From the NCBI GenBank assembly GCA_020633675.1, contig JACKDE010000003.1, forward strand, positions 372,001-436,000: a DNA stretch of 64,000 nt. Reading direction: 5' to 3'. The notes under the pieces are model-generated. The model was not told where the DNA came from and ran no database searches. It was given only the letters and a program-made list of their open reading frames with translations. The position numbers and the translations under genes were made by a program. This stretch comes from Deferribacteres bacterium. Lineage in GTDB: Bacteria; Zhuqueibacterota; Zhuqueibacteria; Zhuqueibacterales; Geothermadaptataceae. Positions 42,105-50,240 of the stretch are shown one piece after another (position 1 is the first letter of the stretch; each line of letters begins with the position of its first letter).

Positions 42105-42461
42105 ATGCAAATGACCGATTCCACCAAAACACCCTATCCCGAGCAGATCAAGCCGGGCACCGAAGCGATCTGGGATGCACTGCACGAAGTAGCCGATCCG
42201 GAATTTCCGGTCAGCATCATCGATATGGGTTTGGTTTATGCGGTCAAAAACGAAGCAGGCCATGTCACCATCGATCTCACTTTCACATCGATGGGATGCC
42301 CTTGCATGGAGATGATTTTGTACGACATCCGGGCGCGGCTCATAAAAGTGCCGGGCGTCAATAGCGTGCACATCGAAATTGTCTGGAGTCCACCCTGGAC
42401 GCATGAGAAGTTGTCCAGCCATGCGGTCGAACAATTATCGGTTTGGGGTGTTTCGGTATGA
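42105..42461 (+). CDS. paaD: PaaD N-terminal (MIP18/DUF59) domain as a separate protein
   Basis: A 118-aa protein matching the first domain of PaaD, a MIP18/DUF59-family factor: EVADPEFPVSIIDMGLVYAV near residue 23, then LTFTSMGCPCMEMI with conserved Cys near residue 65, and WSPPWTHEKLSSHA. In well-known PaaD proteins a zinc-ribbon domain follows in the same chain; here the protein stops after VWGVSV. The ribbon is encoded separately at 43659-43865. It likely matures the epoxidase iron centre. Its stop overlaps the next gene in ATGA. Confidence 0.87.
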   Translation: MQMTDSTKTPYPEQIKPGTEAIWDALHEVADPEFPVSIIDMGLVYAVKNEAGHVTIDLTFTSMGCPCMEMILYDIRARLIKVPGVNSVHIEIVWSPPWTHEKLSSHAVEQLSVWGVSV

Positions 42462-42673
42462 GTAATAACATCACAAGCACATCAGAAGGCAAGATTTACG
42501 AAGTCTTTGCCAAGTTCAAAAAAGACGAGCCGTTGCGCAATATCGGCACCGTGATCGCGCCGGAATGCGAGCTGGCAAAAATGTACGCCTACAAGCTCTA
42601 CGATGAATGGACATGGAGCGAAATGTTCCTGGTCGAGCGCGATAAAATTCGTACAGTGATCGAAATACAATAG
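42458..42673 (+). CDS. paaB: PaaB-like subunit of phenylacetyl-CoA epoxidase
   Basis: A 71-aa protein: KIYEVFAKFKKDEPLRNIGT and the following Cys-containing helix and WSEMFLVERDKI match the compact PaaB fold (Y-E-V-F ... G-x-V). It is shorter than E. coli PaaB (~95 aa), lacking the C-terminal tail. PaaB is an accessory, non-catalytic subunit needed for the PaaABC(E) complex. The ATG at 42458 overlaps the previous stop (ATGA). Confidence 0.8.
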   Translation: MSNNITSTSEGKIYEVFAKFKKDEPLRNIGTVIAPECELAKMYAYKLYDEWTWSEMFLVERDKIRTVIEIQ

Positions 42674-42716
42674 CAGTCGCGCAATGCGTTAATTTTCAGC
42701 GAAAACAACAAGCACC

Positions 42717-42911
42717 ATGAAAACATATCATATCTTTGCCCGCAAGCAATATCAGGAACCGCTCACCCTGATCACATCCCTGACCACCGATGAAAAACAG
42801 GATTTGCAGAAACATGTTTTGCAGCACACCGGAGATGAAGAGTGGATCGAGATGATTGCAGTGCCGGAAGATGGCATCGCCTACGTCGTGCGGGAGGGAA
42901 AAATTCAATGA
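42717..42911 (+). CDS. Second small PaaB-like protein
   Basis: A 64-aa protein whose opening, KTYHIFARKQYQEPLTLITS, aligns with that of the gene before it (IYEVFAKFKKDEPLRNIGT): Tyr, Phe-Ala, basic residues, Glu-Pro-Leu, Ile. The later WIEMIAVPED mirrors WSEMFLVERD. This suggests a tandem duplication of a PaaB-like gene. Its stop overlaps the paaC start in ATGA, so it is coupled and probably real. Its separate role is unknown; it could replace the missing tail of the first copy or act as an alternative subunit. Confidence 0.7.
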   Translation: MKTYHIFARKQYQEPLTLITSLTTDEKQDLQKHVLQHTGDEEWIEMIAVPEDGIAYVVREGKIQ

Positions 42912-43666
42912 CAACCAAAGTCACGAATGAGATCAAACACGTTTCCGACCTTGATCAGCAAACCGCAGCCAGCTTGCTGCAATTCATGCTTTCTTATGCC
43001 GACACCAAGCATTTTCTCGGTCGGCGCATTTCCGAATGGGTCACCGCCGCGCCAGCGATGGAAGCGACCGTTGCCGCAGCAAATATTACCCAGGAAGAGC
43101 TGGGGCATGCCCGCAGCCTGTTCGCAATGATTCGTGATATCCCCGACGCACCGAGTGAGCTCAACACTGACACGGACTTGTCGCGCAAGGAATTTTACAA
43201 TCCGACGTATCTCAACGCACCCTGGTCATCGTGGATAGAGCTAATCGCTGCTTTTTTCCTGCTTGACAGTACCCTGACTACAGTGATCTCAGCTGCAGAA
43301 GAATCCAGCTTGCTACCCCTGCGCCAGCGTGTAGCCAAAATTTTGCAGGAAGAACATTTTCACTCAGTCTATTACCGCGGCTGGCTTGGCCGCATTGCCA
43401 GCGCCAGTCCTGGTGGGAGAACCAAACTCGCTGAAGCCCTGGAGCGCGTATGGCCAGTTGCTGCAGCATGGCTCGGACCGGATGACGATTCGAGTTTACA
43501 GCCACTTTTCCAGGCTGGTATCCTGCAAAGCCACATGTCTACCATAAAAGATAAATGGCAGCAACAGACAAATGCATTTTTGAATTCGCACAGTCTGAAA
43601 TCACCTGAGCAAGCGATCGATTGGTCGAAATGGAACGTCACGCGCAGGGAGATTGCGGATGAGTAA
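42908..43666 (+). CDS. paaC: Phenylacetyl-CoA epoxidase structural subunit PaaC
   Basis: A 252-aa ferritin-like protein: YADTKHFLGRRISEWVTAAP, ITQEELGHARSLF and LQEEHFHSVYYRGWLGR are typical PaaC segments. PaaC is usually catalytically silent and scaffolds PaaA; both Glu-x2-His motifs are nevertheless intact here. The ATG at 42908 overlaps the previous stop, and the next gene starts 8 bases before its own stop. It belongs to the tight block 42105-44647. Confidence 0.9.
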   Translation: MTTKVTNEIKHVSDLDQQTAASLLQFMLSYADTKHFLGRRISEWVTAAPAMEATVAAANITQEELGHARSLFAMIRDIPDAPSELNTDTDLSRKEFYNPTYLNAPWSSWIELIAAFFLLDSTLTTVISAAEESSLLPLRQRVAKILQEEHFHSVYYRGWLGRIASASPGGRTKLAEALERVWPVAAAWLGPDDDSSLQPLFQAGILQSHMSTIKDKWQQQTNAFLNSHSLKSPEQAIDWSKWNVTRREIADE

Positions 43667-43865
43667 CAACAAAGACAGCAATGGCGCCTCCAGCAAGCGA
43701 ATTCCGGTCACCTGTCCGTTTTGCCATGCGCAAAATAGCGAACAACTTTCTTATTTCGGTCAGAACTTACTGACTTCGCAATATTATTGCCATTCCTGTC
43801 ACACACCATTCGAGGCGGTTCGCTGGCACGCCGATATCCACGAAAAGAGTACAGAAAAAAATTGA
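43659..43865 (+). CDS. PaaD C-terminal zinc-ribbon domain as a separate protein
   Basis: A 68-aa protein with two Cys pairs, VTCPFCHAQ and YYCHSCHTPF, giving a four-Cys zinc ribbon. The pattern C-P-x-C ... S-x-F-G ... Y-x-C-x-x-C-x-x-P-F matches the C-terminal domain of PaaD. With the DUF59 domain gene at 42105-42461 it makes up a complete but split PaaD. The ATG at 43659 overlaps the end of paaC. Its start of a few flexible residues and clean stop argue that it is a true gene and not a decayed fragment. Confidence 0.8.
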   Translation: MSNNKDSNGASSKRIPVTCPFCHAQNSEQLSYFGQNLLTSQYYCHSCHTPFEAVRWHADIHEKSTEKN

Positions 43866-44647
43866 ATCAGTTCAAAACCATCACCTTCGAGAAAATGGAT
43901 GGCCTCGCCACCATCACACTCAATCGCCCCGGTGCGTTGAATGCCATGAATATGGACATGCGCGCAGAGTTGTTTAGCCTGACGGAGAAATTACACTACG
44001 ATGACGATGTGCGTGTTGTCGTCTTCACCGGCGCCGGGCGCGCTTTTTCTGCGGGCGGTGACATCAAATCCTTCGACGACACGATTCTGACCCCCACATA
44101 TCGCTCACAGTTGCGGCAAATCACCCGATTTTATGACGATCTCGAAGCCCTGGAGAAGCCCGTTATTGCCGCGCTGAACGGTCCCGCCACTGGCGCCGGC
44201 ATCGGCCTGGCCCTTGCCTGCGATTTGCGTATCGCCTCCGAAAATGCCAGTCTGGGCTTTCGCGAACATTTCATCGGCTTGATTTCGGCAGCGGGCGGTT
44301 GCTCTCGACTGGTGCGGCTGGTCGGTCTTGGTAAAGCCAAAGAGTTGATGTTTACAGGTGACATGCTGGATGCACAACATGCCGAAGCGATCGGCTTGAT
44401 CAACCGCACGGTACCTTGCGATCAATTGAAGTCTGAAGTGCAGGCTTTGGCGCAAAAGCTGATGACGCGCGCGCCACAAGCGATTGGCCTGGCCAAAAGA
44501 GTACTGAATATGGCCACCAGCACCGACCAACATTCCAGCGTGCTGCTCGAAAGTCTGGCACAAAGCATTTTGGTCAAGACAGACGATCATCGCGAAGGTG
44601 TGCAAGCATTTCTGGATAAACGCAAACCAGCCTTTCGCGGCAAGTGA
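43862..44647 (+). CDS. paaG: Enoyl-CoA hydratase/isomerase, probable PaaG-type oxepin-forming isomerase
   Basis: A 261-aa crotonase. The oxyanion-hole motif GAGRAFSAGGDIKSF and GPATGAGIGLALACDLRIAS are typical; the first catalytic Glu of hydratases is replaced in this second block (GAGIG), as in PaaG-type isomerases, which keep only an Asp/Glu later. PaaG turns the ring epoxide to oxepin-CoA. The start is read as TTG at 43862, whose TTGA overlaps the previous stop; an ATG at 43895 is possible. Position directly after the epoxidase genes supports the assignment over a generic hydratase. Confidence 0.78.
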   Translation: MNQFKTITFEKMDGLATITLNRPGALNAMNMDMRAELFSLTEKLHYDDDVRVVVFTGAGRAFSAGGDIKSFDDTILTPTYRSQLRQITRFYDDLEALEKPVIAALNGPATGAGIGLALACDLRIASENASLGFREHFIGLISAAGGCSRLVRLVGLGKAKELMFTGDMLDAQHAEAIGLINRTVPCDQLKSEVQALAQKLMTRAPQAIGLAKRVLNMATSTDQHSSVLLESLAQSILVKTDDHREGVQAFLDKRKPAFRGK

Positions 44648-44689
44648 GCGGTCCGAATGGACACATCCTTTATAGCCTGAATCACATTG

Positions 44690-45076
44690 ATGAACACGAC
44701 TTTTATTTTTGTCTATAATGCCAAATCCGGTCTATTTAACAAGCTCACGGGCTTTGCGCACAAGATTCTTTCTCCACAGACCTATGCTTGCCAGCTTTGT
44801 CAAATCACTCATTCGAACCTCGGCATGCACCCTGAGTGGCAGAACTTTCTTAAAGAACTCCCCGTCTTAATTGAGTTTGATTACAGAGATACTTTTATTA
44901 AAAAACATGGCTTTCCCGAAGCGGACTTCCCGGCCATATACCAAAAGTCAGGCCGCCAGGTCAAGCTGGCGATCGACGCAACCAGCATACGAGCCTGCCG
45001 TACAATCACTGACCTTCAAAGGCTTGTTTTACAGCAAATTCAATCACCCACAACTGAAGGGCAAGTGAATTTATGA
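44690..45076 (+). CDS. Conserved protein of unknown function with Cys pair
   Basis: A 128-aa protein starting FIFVYNAKSGLFNKLTGFAH and followed by TYACQLCQITHSNLGMH, a Cys-x2-Cys/His motif that could bind metal or haem. No signal peptide is apparent. I recall similar short YNAKSG/CxLC proteins in diverse bacteria, without known function. Its stop overlaps the start of the methyltransferase-like gene (ATGA), so the two are likely to work together. It lies inside the paa block. Confidence 0.7.
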   Translation: MNTTFIFVYNAKSGLFNKLTGFAHKILSPQTYACQLCQITHSNLGMHPEWQNFLKELPVLIEFDYRDTFIKKHGFPEADFPAIYQKSGRQVKLAIDATSIRACRTITDLQRLVLQQIQSPTTEGQVNL

Positions 45077-45732
45077 CGAACCATTCGACAACATCTCCCG
45101 TTTTATTGCGCCGCATTAAAACAGCACAAAAATCACTCGGCCGTGTACGACATTTGCCAATCTACATCTTTGTAAAGGAATTGGTCGCGAATCCACGTAA
45201 TATTGGCGCGGCGTGCCCGAGCTCGAAAAAACTCGCAGATAGCATCGCCTCATTAGTGTCTCCGCCCCAGGATGGCTATGTGGTCGAGTTAGGTGCCGGA
45301 ACCGGTGTGGTCACTGCGGCACTGCTGCGACGTGGTATCTCTCCTGAGCGCTTGATTGTAGTAGAAAAATCGAAACACCTCGCCAACATGCTCAAAAAAA
45401 AGTTCCCGGATATCCGTATCATACATGGTGATGCTGCTGCGCTCGATCAGCTTTTACCGCAATCGCAGAACTATCGTTATCTACCTGTTTCAACGATTGT
45501 TTCGAGCCTGCCGCTGCGCTCTTTGCCAGAAAACATTGTCAAGCAGATCAGTCAGCAAATCGAGCAGACCATCCCTGAGAACGGTAGTCTGATTCAGTTC
45601 ACCTACGATATCCGCCGTTCCAAATCGCCAGATTTTGGCTCGCTGCGCTACAGCCACTCCAAGCTGGTTTGGCGCAACCTGCCGCCAGCGCGTATACATC
45701 TTTTGCGCAAAACCGAAACACTTATTCAGTAG
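45073..45732 (+). CDS. SAM-dependent methyltransferase, phospholipid N-methyltransferase (PmtA)-like
   Basis: A 219-aa class I methyltransferase. IFVKELVANPRNIGAACPSS near residue 33 is the N-terminal signature of the PmtA/rRNA-dimethylase-related group, VVELGAGTGVVTAAL is the SAM-binding motif I near residue 75, and STIVSSLPLRSLP is the conserved late motif. PmtA methylates phosphatidylethanolamine; a related small-molecule substrate is possible. Translationally coupled to the upstream unknown gene. Its place between paaG-like and 3-hydroxyacyl-CoA dehydrogenase genes is unusual. Confidence 0.8.
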   Translation: MTNHSTTSPVLLRRIKTAQKSLGRVRHLPIYIFVKELVANPRNIGAACPSSKKLADSIASLVSPPQDGYVVELGAGTGVVTAALLRRGISPERLIVVEKSKHLANMLKKKFPDIRIIHGDAAALDQLLPQSQNYRYLPVSTIVSSLPLRSLPENIVKQISQQIEQTIPENGSLIQFTYDIRRSKSPDFGSLRYSHSKLVWRNLPPARIHLLRKTETLIQ

Positions 45733-45746
45733 CATCCGGGACAGCA

Positions 45747-47318
45747 ATGGTGCAATCTCACGTTCAAAAATTTCAACGTATCGGAATAATCGGCGCTGGC
45801 ACAATGGGTTCGGGCATTGCTTTGCTTGGCTTGCGAGGTGGCATGACGGTGCATTTATTTGACGTCTCGCGGAACATGCTCGAAAGTGGATCGAAATACA
45901 TTGAAAAGCACCTGGCGCGCAAAAATCAGCAAGAGCTTCGCGCCAACTTACAGCTCACAACAGAGCTTGCAGCACTGGCGCACTGCGAAGCGATCATCGA
46001 AGCAGCGCCTGAACGAATTGACATCAAGCAAAAACTCTTTGCCGAGCTCGATAGCATCTGTGGACCGAACACCGTGCTCGCAAGTAATACTAGCACATTG
46101 CCTGTCACCCAAATTGCGGCAGCGGCCGCAACTCCGGAACGAGTCGGGGGCATGCATTTTTTCAATCCTGCCCCGGTTTTGCCATTGGTCGAGGTGGTTC
46201 GCGGCGCGCAGACGAGCGAAGCCACCGTCGAAGCGATGGTGCGCCTGGCAGCGCAATTGGGTAAAACACCAGTGGTGCTCTCTGACTCACCCGGCTTTAT
46301 CGTCAATCGAATTGCGCGGCCTTTTTACGGCGAGGCCTTGCGGCTCGTATCGGAGAGAATCGCCACACATCAGCAGGTCGACCGCATCACCGAGCACAGT
46401 GGCGGTTTTCGCATGGGCCCCTTCCGGCTGATGGATTTGATCGGCATCGACATCAATTTCACAGCGATGAAATCGATGTACGAACAAACCTTTGGCGATG
46501 CACGCTACCGTCCGAGCTTGTTGCAACTGCAAAAAATCCAGGAGAATGCGCTGGGCAAAAAAACGGGGCGCGGCTTCTACGATTATCACAACGAAGACAG
46601 TAGTTCGACTGGTGCGCCAGCGCTGGAATCGTCTTCAATATTTAACGCACCGGTCTACATCAGCCCGGGAAATTGGGCGCCAGGATTGCCAGAACTGTGT
46701 CGGCAGAACGGTATCAATGTGCAGCAGAATCTATCATCGAAAACAGCTGTTGCTGTGTGTATTGCGGGGCGCGAACAGGACAACCGCACGGTGCTTGCGC
46801 AACTCGAAAAACAGCTCTCCCCGGAAGCCACAATTTTATGTCAGTGCGTCGATGTTACACTTAGCGAAATCGCGACCTGGCTTGCCAATCCCCGGCGTCT
46901 GGCTGGTTTTGATGGCTTGTTTTTCAGCCGCGGATCGGCTGTGACGTGCGTTGGAACGCCTGAGCTGTCCGGCCATGCCAGGAAGCATGTGGAGCAATTT
47001 GTTGCGTCCTTGAAGCGTACAGTCGAGTGGATCGACGATGGGCCAGCCCTGGTTACACCGCGCATTGTGGCCATGCTCGCGAACGAAGCCTTTTTCGCCA
47101 TTGGCGAAGGTCTTGCTGAAGCAGAAACCATCGATAAAGCGATGCAGTTGGGGGTGAACTATCCGAAGGGGCCCCATGCATGGGCGCAGGAGATCGGCTT
47201 TCGGAACATTCTCGCCATTCTTGACCATTTGTATGAGGAGTACCACGAGGAGCGCTATCGTGCTGCCCCCCTGCTGCGGCGCAGTGTTCGGCAGTATCTG
47301 CACTCTGCCCCGAAATAA
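45747..47318 (+). CDS. paaH: 3-hydroxyacyl-CoA dehydrogenase (PaaH-like)
   Basis: A 523-aa NAD-dependent dehydrogenase. IGIIGAGTMGSGIALLG is the cofactor motif near residue 12; FFNPAPVLPLVEVV and GFIVNRIARPFYGEA are conserved domain boundaries; a second C-terminal dehydrogenase-type domain follows from ~420 (GPALVTPRIVAMLANEAFFA, NYPKGPHAWAQEIG). This two-domain length is typical of PaaH-type enzymes that oxidise 3-hydroxyadipyl-CoA in the phenylacetate route. The ATG at 45747 is closest to the coding start, and in-frame codons upstream overlap the methyltransferase gene. A hairpin follows its stop. Confidence 0.87.
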   Translation: MVQSHVQKFQRIGIIGAGTMGSGIALLGLRGGMTVHLFDVSRNMLESGSKYIEKHLARKNQQELRANLQLTTELAALAHCEAIIEAAPERIDIKQKLFAELDSICGPNTVLASNTSTLPVTQIAAAAATPERVGGMHFFNPAPVLPLVEVVRGAQTSEATVEAMVRLAAQLGKTPVVLSDSPGFIVNRIARPFYGEALRLVSERIATHQQVDRITEHSGGFRMGPFRLMDLIGIDINFTAMKSMYEQTFGDARYRPSLLQLQKIQENALGKKTGRGFYDYHNEDSSSTGAPALESSSIFNAPVYISPGNWAPGLPELCRQNGINVQQNLSSKTAVAVCIAGREQDNRTVLAQLEKQLSPEATILCQCVDVTLSEIATWLANPRRLAGFDGLFFSRGSAVTCVGTPELSGHARKHVEQFVASLKRTVEWIDDGPALVTPRIVAMLANEAFFAIGEGLAEAETIDKAMQLGVNYPKGPHAWAQEIGFRNILAILDHLYEEYHEERYRAAPLLRRSVRQYLHSAPK

Positions 47319-47345
47319 AAAGGCCCCGAAATTCAGGGCCCTTTT
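47317..47345 (+). terminator. Candidate terminator after paaH-like gene
   Basis: AAAAGGCCC (left) and GGGCCCTTTT (right) form a stem with one bulged base around a short AT-rich loop, ending in four T. It overlaps the end of the paaH-like gene, so it could end the paa transcript. It leads straight into a strong ribosome site for the next small gene, so termination may be partial. Confidence 0.5.
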
Positions 47346-47357
47346 GGAGGAGGGTGT

Positions 47358-47612
47358 ATGAAAAAACTGCTTGCCAGTCAGTTTCATATCATAGACTACC
47401 TTTTTGGCGTTTTGGTTTTATCCTTTTTTATTTTTTTCATTTTCCGCACAATTTCGTCTTTCGCCGAGTTCATACAAGTTGCATTTCGCTCTGAATTTTG
47501 GTATCATGTTGCATCGCAGCGAATTGGCATTAGCTGTTCGCCAGGCAGAATCCGCTCTGCTCCAGCATGCTCGAACGGGGAGCTCAATATGTTGATCAAG
47601 CAAAACGATTGA
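47358..47612 (+). CDS. Small membrane protein, unknown
   Basis: An 84-aa frame with an exceptionally good ribosome binding site (GGAGGAGGG) before the ATG. Residues ~14-32 (YLFGVLVLSFFIFFIFR) form one membrane helix; the second half, with several Cys and Arg, looks less protein-like. The stop is 6 bases before the NfeD-like ATG, so it may be a coupled small gene or a leader. No family recognised. Confidence 0.45.
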   Translation: MKKLLASQFHIIDYLFGVLVLSFFIFFIFRTISSFAEFIQVAFRSEFWYHVASQRIGISCSPGRIRSAPACSNGELNMLIKQND

Positions 47613-47618
47613 GGCACT

Positions 47619-48074
47619 ATGGATACCCTACCCACCTGGTTAACGCCTTCGATGCTTTGGTTTATCGTCGGCTTTTTATTTATTGCGCTCGAATTTGTTT
47701 TTCCAAGCCTGGTAAAAGTGTTTTTTGGCTTCGGCGCCTGGATCGTTGCCTTGCTTTGCTTCTTTTTTGATTTTTCCCTCAACACACAGCTTTTTATTTT
47801 TGTCAGCACCTCGATCCTGTTTTTGGTCGCCCTGCGACGGATTTTCAAAAAATTTCTTCGCAGCAGCAGTAACCAATCGCAACCTACCGAGGATCTCGAT
47901 GAATTTATCGGCCAAAAAGCCGTAGTGATTCAGGAAATCAGCCCGCAAAGAAAAGGCCGTGTAGAATTTCGCGGCACGGGCTGGGATGCGGAATCATACG
48001 AAGCCATTGCGGAGGGCCAGCCGGTTGAAATAATCGATAAAAGCAATATCACGCTGATGGTTAAGTCGCTATAA
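47619..48074 (+). CDS. NfeD-like membrane protein
   Basis: A 151-aa protein with three or four membrane segments (MLWFIVGFLFIALEFVFPSL, FGFGAWIVALLCFFF, LFIFVSTSILFLVALR) and a soluble OB-fold tail (FIGQKAVVIQEISPQRKGRV, GTGWDAESYEAIAEG, VEIIDKSNITLMVKSL). This is the short NfeD form. NfeD proteins usually pair with SPFH/stomatin genes, exactly as here, and are thought to support membrane microdomains. ATG at 47619 follows GAGG. Confidence 0.9.
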   Translation: MDTLPTWLTPSMLWFIVGFLFIALEFVFPSLVKVFFGFGAWIVALLCFFFDFSLNTQLFIFVSTSILFLVALRRIFKKFLRSSSNQSQPTEDLDEFIGQKAVVIQEISPQRKGRVEFRGTGWDAESYEAIAEGQPVEIIDKSNITLMVKSL

Positions 48075-48119
48075 TTTTGAGCTAATCAAACTGCCAACTT
48101 TAAAACCTGGAGGGCACGA

Positions 48120-49070
48120 ATGGAACCTGGGACACTGACAGTCATCCTGATCGGCGCATTTATCATTGTGATGGTTGTGCTCTATAAAACCATTCGCATC
48201 GTTCCGCAACGCACCGTGTACATTATCGAACGGTTTGGAAAATACCATTCAACCCTCGACGCCGGCCTGCATATTCTCATCCCGTTTATCGAAAAAATCG
48301 CCTACACGCACTCCCTTAAAGAGCAGGCGATTGATGTGCCATCGCAGACCTGTATCACCAAAGACAACATCTCCGTTGAAGTGGACGGCATTTTGTATTT
48401 GCAGGTAGTCGATCCGCGCAAAGCATCGTATGGCATTAATGATTATAAATTTGCTGCCACGCAGCTTGCGCAAACCACCATGCGCAGCGTGATGGGCAAA
48501 ATGGATCTGGACAAAACATTCGAGGAGCGCGACACCATCAACTCAGCAATTGTGATGGCTGTCGACAAGGCATCCGATCCCTGGGGGGTAAAAGTAACGC
48601 GATATGAGGTCAAAAACATCACCCCGCCGCCGAGCATTAAAGACGCGATGGAAAAGCAGATGCGCGCCGAGCGCGAAAAGCGCGCCATTATTGCGGAGTC
48701 CGAAGGCGACAAGCAGGCCAAGATCAACCGCGCGGAGGGCGACAAACAGGAGATGATTGCACGTTCGGAAGGTGAAAAGCAGAAACGCATCAACGAAGCA
48801 GATGGTCGTGCCGCAGAAATCGAGCGCGTAGCTGCCGCGACCGCAAACGGCATCCGTGAAATTGCGTTGGCCATCAACGAACGCGGCGGCATCGATGCAG
48901 TCAATTTGCGCGTGGCCGAGCAGTATATTTCGGAGTTTGGCAAGCTCGCCAAAACCAATAATTCTGTTATCATTCCGGCAAATCTTTCTGACGTTGCCGG
49001 CATGATCAGCGCAGCCATGACGGTGATTAAAGAGCAATCGACAAGCGGAGAGATGAAAACCAAGCCCTAA
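48120..49070 (+). CDS. SPFH/band 7 (stomatin/paraslipin-type) membrane protein
   Basis: A 316-aa stomatin-family protein. One N-terminal membrane segment (VILIGAFIIVMVVLYKTI) precedes the band 7 domain (VPQRTVYIIERFGKYHSTLD, VSQ-type segment DVPSQTCITKDNISVEVDG, WGVKVTRYEVKNITPPP), then a charged coiled coil (AEREKRAIIAESEGDKQAKI). The next gene upstream is its usual NfeD partner. It forms oligomers in the membrane and may control proteases. Its last bases overlap the end of a convergent gene by 4 bases. Confidence 0.92.
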   Translation: MEPGTLTVILIGAFIIVMVVLYKTIRIVPQRTVYIIERFGKYHSTLDAGLHILIPFIEKIAYTHSLKEQAIDVPSQTCITKDNISVEVDGILYLQVVDPRKASYGINDYKFAATQLAQTTMRSVMGKMDLDKTFEERDTINSAIVMAVDKASDPWGVKVTRYEVKNITPPPSIKDAMEKQMRAEREKRAIIAESEGDKQAKINRAEGDKQEMIARSEGEKQKRINEADGRAAEIERVAAATANGIREIALAINERGGIDAVNLRVAEQYISEFGKLAKTNNSVIIPANLSDVAGMISAAMTVIKEQSTSGEMKTKP

Positions 49071-50119
49071 ATTCGCTTGCTGATCTCGTGGTGCAAAACG
49101 AAAACCCGGCTTAGGTACGTCACGGTTTCTTCAAAATTTGGAATTTTGCCATAAGGGCGAAACAAACCTTCCGCTAGCGTAGTGCTGAGGCCGGCATTGT
49201 AGCCAGCCGCCGCTGCAATGATGTAGCCGTTACGTGCCCGCAAGCTGCGAGCCAGCATCTGAATCATACCAAAAATTGGTTTTTTGTAGGTCACGCGTTC
49301 ATCGAATTGCAGCAAAAAATCCAGGTCGGCTTCGTTGAAAATGTCTCTGCCTTCCAGGTTGGCCCGGATGAATTGCATATAGCCATCTCTTGCCTGCCGA
49401 ATGTCTTCATCAAACGCTTCCAACCGCGCTTTATTGGCAAGGTACTTCTCCGCATCAGCCTGCCAGCTTTGGGCCCCACCTGCCGCTATCGCCTCAACCA
49501 GATTCTCAAAATTAAAATCATCGCGCATCTGATTGGTGCGGGTGAAATTGCGTTTTTGCCGGATAAGGCTAAAATAGCGGCTTTCCTCATCGGCTAATTC
49601 TGCCATTTTATAGCCAGCGCTCTTATGCTCGGCTTTGTCGCCAGCACAGAGCATCTCAAATTCATGCGCCGTGCGCGACACGAATTGGCAGATACCGACA
49701 GCAAGCGAGCCTGAAACGGCAAATTCATAGAAATACGATTCGTGCATGATTTGCGCCATAATCCAGGCCGGATCGACCGGATGGATCGTTTGGTAGCGCT
49801 GCGCACCTTGCATAATCCAATAGGTGATATTGCTGACTCTCTTCTCGAAGTCGATTTCCTCGAACTTTCGGTACCAGATTGGCACGGTCTGTCCGGCATA
49901 GCTGGCTTCGAGAAAGTCCAGCGTGGCGCGTGTCAACCGAAAAGCATAATTCGAGCTTTCATTGACTTCGGGTAGCGCATACTTGGCTGGAATAATAACG
50001 TTTATAGGAGATGAAAATGGATTTTGGCTCTGGGCAGATGACGGTTTGGTAACGGCATTTGGCAACGCTGATAATCCTGCAGCGCCCAGCAAGCCTTTGC
50101 CGAATTCTCGTCTTTTCAT
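49067..50119 (-). CDS. Lytic transglycosylase-like (SLT) protein with Tat-type signal
   Basis: A 350-aa protein. The N-terminus MKRREFGKGLLGAAGLSALP has the R-R-x-F twin-arginine pattern. An SLT-like domain follows: MHESYFYEFAVSG contains the catalytic Glu127 and is followed by GICQFVSRTA, and the later AAAGYNAGLS and PNFEETVTYLSRV are canonical. About 150 residues separate these two halves, much longer than in compact SLT domains, so there is a helical insert. It would cleave peptidoglycan outside the cytoplasm. It is convergent with the stomatin-type gene. Confidence 0.82.
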   Translation of the reverse strand: MKRREFGKGLLGAAGLSALPNAVTKPSSAQSQNPFSSPINVIIPAKYALPEVNESSNYAFRLTRATLDFLEASYAGQTVPIWYRKFEEIDFEKRVSNITYWIMQGAQRYQTIHPVDPAWIMAQIMHESYFYEFAVSGSLAVGICQFVSRTAHEFEMLCAGDKAEHKSAGYKMAELADEESRYFSLIRQKRNFTRTNQMRDDFNFENLVEAIAAGGAQSWQADAEKYLANKARLEAFDEDIRQARDGYMQFIRANLEGRDIFNEADLDFLLQFDERVTYKKPIFGMIQMLARSLRARNGYIIAAAAGYNAGLSTTLAEGLFRPYGKIPNFEETVTYLSRVFVLHHEISKRI

Positions 50120-50240
50120 GCTATGTGCTCCTTGTTGTCGTGGTCAGCGCAAATTAGCAAAAAAAAGACCGGTGTGCAAGCCTTCAGTTCTGCAGATTCG
50201 ATTGCAAAACTGGCAATCAATATCTGCAAATGATGATGCA

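Noticed and set aside
43659..43865. Zinc-ribbon frame as a random small ORF or a frameshifted piece of paaD
   Set aside because: The other half of PaaD is three genes away, not adjacent, and the spacing of Cys pairs and S-x-F-G/P-F residues matches the PaaD ribbon too well for chance.
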